DNA from: Bolinopsis microptera
Lineage: Eukaryota > Ctenophora > Tentaculata > Lobata > Bolinopsidae
Length of the DNA stretch: 64,000 nt
Reading direction: 5' to 3'
Assembly (NCBI RefSeq): GCF_026151205.1
Contig: NC_087078.1
Coordinates: 4,669,675-4,733,674 of the forward strand
Both the position numbers and the translations under genes were made by a program. The notes under the pieces were generated by a model. That model ran no database searches, was not told where the DNA came from, and was given only the letters and a program-made list of their open reading frames with translations. The number at the start of each line of letters is the position of its first letter. Position 1 is the stretch's first letter. This document shows positions 44,611 through 55,400 of the stretch, in pieces.

Positions 44611-46195
44611 AAAGGAGCCGGAACTTGTTTAACTTCCAGGACACGTGACAAAGTGGCCTGTACTAGTTGTTTCTCAAGTGAATTAAAGTTATCAAATAAG
44701 TTATTGAATCATTTAGTACTCCAGTAGCAGGGTGTGATTGACTTAGTATCTACATCTTAAAGCGAAGATTTTGATTTTCAGGGCATCCTATTACACATTT
44801 ACAGTGAGCCAAGCAATTGGTGAGAAATCAAGGATGTACATTTGCTAACAGGCAATTGACCACTTGACCAAGTAGTTTAAGTGACTCCGAAAACAGTCCT
44901 GGATATAATATTTTTCTGACCAACTTATTTTGGACATTTATGTCTTGGAACTTATAGGGACCATTTTAAGTCCCGAACAATTGCCTAACTAACGGTTGAT
45001 TGAAGTTTCACTGTAGTTTTTGGATAGGGATTAAAAACAAGTTGTGGACTAAAATAAATGTAGAAATATAGAAATATAAATCATTTTGATTTCCAACATT
45101 TTCTGATCTCTCGTTTATACGCAGAATGGTGACTGTTTTTCAGGAACTTACAGTTAATATTATACGAGTTTCTGCTAGTGACTATAACTAATACTATTAT
45201 TAGAAAAGATTCTGCTTTTCTTATCATCTAGCTAGGTTGTTGATGATATTGTTCTCTTTTTGTCGAATGATAGTATTTAAAAAAAATAAAAACCATGGTT
45301 TAAAAATGTACTCATTTATGATATACATATTTAAACAAATTTTTAAACATTATAGACAGCATTAACATTTTGGAATTATCCTGCTCGTTCCTTGCTTTAT
45401 CAAACGGTTCATAATTTGTACACTCATCTCAATTGAACCGCATGTAAATATAAAAACAATTATACTGACTAACTCTCCATTAAATTTAATCATGTCTCTT
45501 TCGCCTGAAGACGCATCCTAATTTAACATTTAATCGGAAAATTAAACTTTCTATAAAAATGTAAATCACACTTCCTTAAGAGCTCAGATGTGAAAATAAT
45601 CGAAAAAGTAGTTAATTTCAACCATCTAAGCATCTAGTAACTTACTTTATGTCACTTTCTTACTTTAGTAGATTGTGATATGATTTTTATTACCTCATCG
45701 ACCTTAATTTGTCTGTCTCTAATTTAGCAGAAATTCGGCCGCTAATGCTATGGCCATACTTAGTGCCTTAAAGACTTATTGGTTGACCAAATTTATCTGG
45801 AAAAATTCCAGCAAATCGGAATTTTTATTGATACGGATACCATAACATTAGTATAGTTATTGGTTACACTCTGCTACTAGATTAGTAGAGTGGTTTGGAA
45901 TTTATTTTATTATGACCTTATATATAGCAATCAATTGACAATGGTCAATTATTCTGTGCTTGATCAGGAAACCTATGAAAGTTGTTTCTTTTTTCTTTCC
46001 TTTCTTCAAAAATCCAGCTTGTCACCTTACTTAGGGCCAGATTAAATAGGGTCGGTAAATTAGGCCTCAACAATTATTCACATTCTATCCCGATTAGCTC
46101 GATTTGTTAAATGAGCAAAATAATAATTAAAAAAGGTTTTTTAGTTTAACCACAGCAATCTGAATACTTTATATTATTCTAGGAACTGCACGTAT
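44611..46195. other. Intergenic sequence, nothing recognised
   Basis: AT-rich unique sequence 3' of gene 1. Probably holds its 3' UTR and polyadenylation site, but no site could be fixed with confidence. Confidence 0.45.
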
Positions 46196-46371
46196 TATTA
46201 ATAATATTAATAATATTAGTAATATTAGTAATATTAGTAATATTAGTAATATTAGTAATATTAGTAATATTAGTAATATTAGTAATATTAGTAATATTAG
46301 TAATATTAGTAATATTAGTAATATTAGTAATATTAGTAATATTAGTAATATTAGTAATATTAGTAATATTA
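46196..46371. repeat. 9-bp microsatellite (attagtaat)n touching the gene 1 stop codon
   Basis: About 19 copies. In gene orientation the stop codon TAG is followed at once by TAATATTAC and the repeat, so the whole 3' UTR start is the array. Confidence 0.95.
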
Positions 46372-46471
46372 CTACTCGTAATAAACCCCGTATACAGTGC
46401 CCACTGCAAACAAGTGTTCGTTGTTGTAGTGGTATGTTGCAAACCGGTCGCACTGAGGGTACCACAGGCAC
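46372..46471 (-). CDS. Gene 1 exon 8 (terminal)
   Basis: Acceptor ACTTGTTTCAG. Reads CLWYPQCDRFATYHYNNEHL then FAVGTVYGVYYE and TAG. This is the diagnostic last strand pair of Tctex1 domains. Phase 2 in. Confidence 0.93.
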
Positions 46472-49400
46472 CTGAAACAAGTGAACAAGTAAAACCCTCG
46501 TAAAGGGAGTGTCTCTAACAATGATAAAATTAATCGATGGTACATATTATATAAGTATATATGTAATTAATACATTTTAATAGTTCCAAACCTAGAAGCG
46601 CATCTGACTCCTTGCCCTTCCATGGATCCAATTAGCACCATTACTACTATTTTAAATCTGAAACAATATTAATTTTTTAAATATGAAACAATATTACTAT
46701 TTTAAATACAAATATGAAACAACAATACACGCCTTTTCGGTAACTGTTATGCGCTGTTGTCCATTCTACCTAAGACATTGAACTCTTTTCTTCTTTTGTA
46801 AAGTTTCAGATTAAAATCTGTTTTGAATTTTCAAGTTGTTAACTTTTAAATTGCTTTCATTAGTCTAACCTGATTTTATTTTTATAGGCTAGTGATGTAA
46901 ATCTACGAAGAATTCACCTATATTTGTGCTGTCTTACTATGTGTCCAAACCAAAATGAATATGAAACAATACTACTATTTTAGCATTTACTGTTTAGATC
47001 TTGTAAAATTAAAACAAGAATTTCGCTGCGGTTATAGTTATACCACGCACGATCAATTTTTTATTGTACCAGAAATCTCTATTATAATTCGAAGGTGTCT
47101 GTCTGTTTGTCTGTCCGCCCACGTGCAAATTAGATGAGAAATAGGAAGTTGCATAGTAATGAGGTTGTTATGCGCACGTGTACGTGCAATAATTGTTGCA
47201 ACGGCATTTTTATCGGTTTTGTGGTATTTACGTTGTGTTACTGTTTAGAGTGATTTACATTTAAATCGATTGTATCATTGGGATACCTTTTTTTGATGCG
47301 ATAAAAACTGACTTATCAAAATATACTATTCACAGCACATGGTATACGAATATTTCTACTATAATTCAGAAAATTATTTATGCTGTATAATGTCTGTACG
47401 ACCGCCCACGTGCAAATTAGGTTAAAAACAAAAGGTTGCATAGTAACCATGGTAACGAGGGTTGTTACACGCACGTGCAATTATTTTAAAGTGTTTTACA
47501 TTTAAATCGGCTGTATTTTTGGTTGGGGTGGATATTTTTGTATGCGCTTAAAACTTTATTTCAAAGAATACTACTATAGCTTCCTCCCTGTTACCACGGG
47601 CTTTCTAGTACCATATCTATATTATAATTCAAAGAATTATCTTTGTACAATGTACACTGTACACTGTACGACCGCCCACGTGCAAATTAGGCAAAAAGCA
47701 AAAGGTTGCAAAGTAACCATGGTAACGAGGGTTGTTACACGCACGTGCACGTGCAAAGATTGTTAAAACGGCATTTTTATCGGTTTTGTTGATATTACGT
47801 TGTGTTTAGTGCGAGCAACATTTTAATCGGCTGTATCTTCGGTGGAGATGAATACTTTTTGACACGATTAAAACTGACTGCCAAAGAATACTATTAGAGT
47901 ATTAGATTCCTCCCTGGGACCCCGGACCATGGGTTTTCTAGTACTCATATAAAGTAGTGTTACTATGGTAACACAGCACATTGTTTACCTATTTTGTTTG
48001 CCGAGTTCTTGCTTTACTTGAGTCCTGATAAGTTCTGATAGGTTTGTTGTCAGATTCCTCGAGCTGTCGGAGATGTACTTCTTGTCCCTCAAGTTGGAAT
48101 TGAATATCGCCTGTATCAACTTGAGGTAAGTTTTGTTTTGGTTATGCCATATTAAGCCCAAAAAATTTGGTCTTTATTTCCCATGCTACCCAGTTTAGGA
48201 AAAGTACAAATTAGGTGAAGCTGTCCGGTAGCCCATAGCAATGATTTGCTATGATCACTAATTCGGGGAATATATCAAATCAAAAAATATGCATGTTCAT
48301 TTTTTTCGAATGAAGGTTCATTTTCGCATTTATTTGATGGTTTGAATAATCGGATCGAGTCAACTTGTATTGAATTGTGTTTGGCCATTCAAGTTGCATT
48401 GGACCTGAAAAATTAAAGTTCTAGCTTCTCAGATGACCGAGATATGAAGCATACGTGTGATCAGGTGATTGGGTTGACACTAGATCGGCATTATGGGAAT
48501 CCCGGAATCGTGCAGAGAACCCAATTTTGGTGTCATAGCACGCTATCACATGATTATTGATTAGATGATCATTGATTACCCAGTTAATCTTGTTATCGAG
48601 ACAAACAAACTGAATAAATTTGTCATTTTAAATCCGGTTCGCACCATATTTTCAGATCATATTCCGGATTTGATGTAATTGCAATATTGTCACCTCCCAA
48701 GTAAAAGGGTAAAAGTCAAGATACACCCTTTTTTGGAGTCTTAGTACCAATGGTCAACTATTCCCAAAAGATGGGAATCATCTTCTAGCAGTCTAGCACA
48801 CAATTATGATTTATAGTGAAAAGCATACATATATCCTTTTAATTATCATTAATTGTTCGATAAATTAACCAATCATTAATAAATAAAAGAGTATATGTTG
48901 ACATATACCCCATATTATAATACAAATAACTTGAAAAATTTAGTTCAAAGGGTATATTATGTTCATCCCCACTTTTAAGACTCACAAAGAGGTGTAACTG
49001 AAAATTAATACTTTGTCTAATTCTTCACCCGGGACACTTGCCTATGCAGCAGGAACTTGTTTACCAGTCCTTTAGTTGTAAACAACAAGCAGTTTTTATT
49101 GATTATCTCAAAATGGAATTTTAGAGATATACCCTTTTACTTGGGAGGTGACGATATGTTACAATGGATTTTCTAACATGTTCACAAACAGTAGTATAAG
49201 CAATGTTGATTAGGTGTGGCTTCTGAAAATCGAATTTTTGAATTTTGGCGAATGATTAGTTAGGTAACACTTTAACAGAGTAACAATGTACCATCTGTAA
49301 GGTTACAGGTCTAAATTATGAAACACGGCGGTGGTAAAAGACCCAACGTATGTAAATTGACTTTTGGCCACCCCCCCTGTATAATGTATATGTTACACTG

Positions 49401-52400
49401 TTAACACTAAACATAGTATTCTTTCGAACCTATGAAGAGTGTAATTTCACACTGCATAAAACGCGAGACGGGAAGTCGGGCTTGAGTACAAAATTTCAAA
49501 ATTAAATCATAATTATAATGTTACCTTGATGACATCCTCTGCTTTTTTGGTTGGGAATTTCTGATTATCTTTAGGCTCGAGTTGGAATGTATTTTCATAA
49601 AGGACGGCTGGCCCTTTAGGACCATCCTGAAATACAATGTCAAAATCATTATAGAACTACTAACTGTCACGTGACTGATGCTGATTCATTAGAAATACTA
49701 ACTGTCACGTGACTGAAGCTGATTCATTAGAAATACTAACTGTCACGTGACTGAAGCTGATTCATTAGAAATACTAACTGTCACGTGACTGAAGCTGATT
49801 CATTAGAAATACTAACTGTCACGTGACTGAAGCTGGTTCATTAGAAATACTAACTGTCACGTGACTGAAGCTGATTCATTAGAAATACTAACTGTCACGT
49901 GACTGAAGCTGATTCATTAGAAATACTAACTATCACGTGACTGAAGCTGATTCATTAGAAATACTAACTGTCACGTGACTGAAGCTGATTCATTAGAAAT
50001 ACTAACTGTCACGTGACTGAAGCTGATTCATTAGAAATACTAACTGTCACGTGACTGAAGCTGATTCATTAGAAATACTAACTATCACGTGACTGAAGCT
50101 GATTCATTAGAAATACTAACTGTCACGTGACTGAAGCTGATTCATTAGAAATACTAACTGTCACGTGACTGAAGCTGATTCATTAGAAATACTAACTATC
50201 ACGTGACTGAAGCTGATTCATTAGAAATACTAACTGTCACGTGACTGAAGCTGATTCATTAGAAATACTTACTGTCACGTGACTGATGCTGATTCATTAG
50301 AAATACTAACTGTCACGTGACTGATGCTGATTCATTAGAAATACCAAGGATGGTAAATGCGTTTTGGGGAGACTACGCGTAGGTACTACGCATACGTATT
50401 TCCCGATGATAAATTACGTATTTCAAATTAAGTTGCAGTAACGCGCGAACATCTATATATAAATATTACATTACAGTATATGGAATCGTGGCCTAATTGG
50501 TTAATACGCTAGCTCCATATCAGCAGATTGCGAGTTCGAGACTCGGATAGGATAATTTTTCCCCATACTTTTTGGCAATTATGAATAACTAATGAATAAC
50601 TAAAAATACCTCTGTAATATAACTAGCAAGGTGAAATGAAATCGTCATCCGGCCGAAAAATTTATTATAGCCGTTTTAAAAGTTTATTATAGCCGTTTTT
50701 TCTTTCCAGGCTGGATTCCTAGTCACTTTTTAAACTTATGCCACTGGGAAGTCTGTGTTAATCCGGTAACCGGTTTCAAAATTCAAGCAAGAGAGACTTG
50801 TGATCTTAGTCTGCGAATATTGTAATAGATAAAAATGCACTGGAACTGGGTCTCGGTTGAAAGTCTATTCCTCGAGGGAGGCATAACTGCTTTATAACCT
50901 GAGAAGCTCTGCTCTGCAGCAGACCGACTGATTGGTTGCAGTTCAGCATAAGAATAGCAAGTCGCTGCAGCGTTTTCATTCGAGCACCGTGAAGTCTCCA
51001 AAACGACTGTCAGTATTGCTATATTAATATACCACTGGGCCAGCGACGCACGCGCAAATATCACTAATCTGTAATCACGTATTTCGAAAGAGATACGCGC
51101 GTATTTTGAGAAATTTTACCATCAAAGAATTTAAGCGCCAAATTTTGCCGTATTTCACGTATTTCTTAGAATTTTTGAATACGGCGTATTTACAGGCGAT
51201 TTTTTGACGTATTTACCATCGATGAGAAATACTAACTGTCACGTGACTGAAGCTGATTCATTAGAAATACTAACTGTCACGTGACTGAAGCTGATTCATT
51301 AGAAATACTAACTGTCACGTGACTGAAGCTGATTCATTAGAAATACTAACTGTCACGTGACTGAAGCTGATTCATTAGAAATACTAACTGTCACGTGACT
51401 GAAGCTGATTCATTAGAAATACTAACTGTCACGTGACTGAAGCTGATTCATTAGAAATACTAACTGTCACGTGACTGAAGCTGATTCATTAGAAATACTA
51501 ACTATCACGTGACTGAAGCTGATTCATTAGAAATACTAACTGTCACGTGACTGAAGCTGATTCATTAGAAATACTAACTGTCACGTGACTGAAGCTGATT
51601 CATTAGAACTACTAACTGTCACGTGACTGAAGCTGATTCATTAGAACTACTAACTGTCACGTGACTGAAGCTGATTCATTAGAAATACTAACTATCACGT
51701 GACTGAAGCTGATTCATTAGAAATACTAACTGTCACGTGACTGAAGCTGATTCATTAGAAATACTAACTGTCACGTGACTGAAGCTGATTCATTAGAACT
51801 ACTAACTGTCACGTGACTGAAGCTGATTCATTAGAACTACTAACTGTCACGTGACTGAATACTAACGTCTACTTCACTGTCGCTGTGGAAACTGCCCCCC
51901 CTCGTGGACATTGAACTCTTTCTCGTGGTCTGCAAGTTTAGAGACACTCTGTTGATGGCATCCTGCCACCGTTTCTGAAACATTAGTGCTCTTTTACGTT
52001 TTTATATTTTTTTGTTAGTATACCTAGTTTGTTATAGTTTGTCTTACTTTATTTATATTTCTGCAAGGGCGGAAAATGAAATCATGTAGACCAAAATTTT
52101 TAATAATTTCAGTGAAATGACCATGACCACTCGAGTCCATGGCAACCCAAGTCCATGGCAACCCGTCGGAACAACAGATATTTTACCTGACCAAGCCCGC
52201 CAAATTTTTTTCGCATCATCCTAAAAGTAGTGTAGTCAGCAGCTTGTCCTTCGAACAGGACCGAACAAGAATAACAACAACAAAAATACCACAACCTAAA
52301 GAGTCTACAAGCGCTCAGTATTATAATATAGTATTAATATATACGCACTACTATAATATCATGTCTCTATATGATGGCTACAATTATGGACCATCGCCAC

Positions 52401-55400
52401 AGCAATATTATGTGTTAAATGTTAAAATAGACAGGAGAGTGGTTGAGATTACGAGTTGAACCAGTAACTGTACATGCTATGCTTGCAAAGACAAAGCACT
52501 ATAAACTACATATCATGCTGGCGGAGAGGATTGGATACTAATTGAAGTGTCACTACTGTCTACCGCTCTTTCACATCACTCATGTACATGTGCATGATTA
52601 CTTGCTGCTTAGGGCGGGTGTGCGCTTCTTCACATTAGATTGATGACGCCCCCTTAATTATTAAGAAGAAGTTGCATTGAGTTAAAAGACATGCACAATT
52701 TGCACATTGCGCAAATATTACTTCATCATATTATATCATAGAGCCAGTCATCACATTTTGCCTATGAACGTTATTTGTAATGCAAAAGATGTTCTGAGGC
52801 TCATTTCGTTGATTATTTCAACCTCAATAAAAATATGTTGATGATTTGGGTCCACTTACCAGTGGATTGTTTCTGGAAACAAAAACTCGTCTTAAAAGTG
52901 AGGATCTCTTTATTAACATGACTGATTTGTATTGAAACAAGCTTGTGAAAGAGATAAAGTAAAACTGATGACTGGAGAAATGAAATAAACGAACTAAAGA
53001 GGGTTACCATGGTTACTGGGGGTTCGCTCTGATAAACAATGTTAGTAATAATTTGTTTACCTCGGAGAAAGCGCGTTGCCAAGCAACAATCAGTCAGAGC
53101 GGGAGGTTACTACACTCTGCTACTCTATTTGAGGTTCGCTAACCTAGTCTCACTCTTGGAATTTATTTTTCCAAGTAACCAATGAATTAATTCTAAATTT
53201 TGTTGATTTCAAGAAAATTATCATTTTAGTCCTACCAGGCTCTCTAAATTGTGTTAAAATGAAAATCGTGTAATGTTACTGTTAGTGTTATCTTTGGAGC
53301 TATGTTTATTTTGTTGTTGATATGTGATATAATATTAATAACTAAGGTCAGATTGGTTTAACTTTAATGTTTTTGTGAACTGTATCATTATTTAACTTTG
53401 AACAAACAAACAAACAAACATATAATAGCACTTATAATAGTTACCATGGTTACTTGGGTACAATAGCAGTTACAGTTACAAGGCGTAACTACTAACCCTT
53501 AATTTGCAATTACACTGCTAATAGCACCTACTTAAAAGGACTTAATAATTTAGAGGGAGCTCGACTTAGCATGTTCTTGTTTGACGCCAGCAGTGTAGTA
53601 AGTGGTAACATGTTAGCTGGGGGGGGGGGGGGGGGGGGCGGGGGGCTCTCTAACGCTTTGGTTACTATACTGGTAAATTAACGGCCTGGTAAGTTAGCTA
53701 GGGGGGTTGGGGGGGGGGGGGGAAAGGGGGCTCGTTATATTTTATATCTCGGTCATCCGAGAAGCTAGAACTCTAATTTTTCAGGTCAAGTGTAATTTGA
53801 ATGGCCAAAAACAATTCAATACAATTTGGCTCGATCCGATTATTCAAACCATCAAATAAATGTGAAAATTAACCTTCATTCGAAAAAAATTAGCATATGC
53901 AAATTGTTTGATTTAATATATTCCTCGAATGTTCAATGTAATATGTATGTAAACTGACTTTTGACCCCCCCCCCCTGTATAGTGTATAGTGTACCTTAAT
54001 TCCCAAAAATTTGGGCGACCAAAAATTTGAGCGGGCCTCTCGCCCAAATTTTTTGCAGACCAAATTAATTGCATAAATCTTTTCCGTCTGCTAAATTTTT
54101 TGCTAACCAAACTTTTGGCATTTGGCCTGTGGCCCTGAAATCTATAGAAAGATGGCTTTTTCTTCATATATAATCCAAGTGAAATAATATTTGAAATTTT
54201 AGTTTTCTAATCTGTCATTCATGGCTTGACCAAGTAAAAAGGCTTATGAGTATTGCTGAAAGCACAGTGTAAGGCCTACACGGACCGCCTCTAACTAGCC
54301 AATCCCTGTTTACATGCCGTGTAGCAGGGGACTAGAAAGAGCTAAACTAGTAAGCGGGGCATAGCCAATACACTATACTCCCATCATTGAGTATATTACC
54401 AACCAGAAGGAAAATTTCCTTGTGTTTGGAATCTACCAAGACGAAAGTTGTACAATCCAGCGAAATTCCATTTATAATTTAAATGAATAGAAATAACTGG
54501 AATTAGACTTCAAGACCTTTGGTCCGGGTTTACAGTAGTTCGCTACACACAATTATGTACACCTTTGTTTCCCCCAAAGCTAAGCGTATGTGCCGCTTAG
54601 TTTGATAGATCATGATGTAAACCTTCTAATTTTCTTCCAAACCTTTCGACCATCTGGTGAGGCGTCATAATGAAAATTGTATGTGAAAATTGTATGATAA
54701 GATATGCTGAGTGTAAGTAGACTAAACTATCTGATTGAGAGACTAAATATCACTATTGTATGTATATCTATCATTTTGTACTTTTTTTTTCTTTTTTTTT
54801 TTAGAGAGGCTGGGCCTGGTTGGCCCACGAGAGGATAGCATATGAATGCTTTGCCTACCTCTGGGGTATGGCAGTCCTGTGGGAGGATGCCAGTGGAATC
54901 AAGATGTGTAATCAAGGATGATGGAAAGTGTTGTGGGGTGTGTCATAGATAAACGCTTAAGTGGTGGTTGAGTGTGGAAGAGAGAGGCGAAATAAGACGG
55001 CGTTAAAGTAGTCGCTATGTTACACCTGTCTGGTCCAACTCCTCTGGCACCACTAAGCGTTTAGTGTGGTTTGTAAAGTTGACAATGGTGGAGATTTGTT
55101 GGTTGTCGAATATGTCATTGACAGAGAGGTAGTAGTCCCGGAAATATTGACCTCTTATTTGGGCAATAGCCGGGCACTGTCCGAGAAAGTGTGAGACAGT
55201 CTCCTCTTCGTCGCCGCATTTAGGACAAGCACTTGTGTCTGATTTGCGAATGGTGTGTAGGTGTTTGTTGAGGCCACAATGTCCCGTGATGAGGTGCACT
55301 GCAGTTCTATAATTTTGTCTGTTGTTACTGAGTGTAGTGTTGAGATTTTTGATGATGTTGATGTTTTTATGTCCAAGTGTCAGTTTAGTGTGTCTGGGAC

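Noticed and set aside
42302-44644. Long ORFs of 484-663 codons on both strands
   Set aside because: They follow a 60-bp tandem unit and are open on both strands at once; this is periodicity, not coding.
52813-53082. Exon candidate with donor CTCCGAG|GTAAAC
   Set aside because: No acceptor and no in-phase fit between gene 1 exons 3 and 4, which already join in phase 0.
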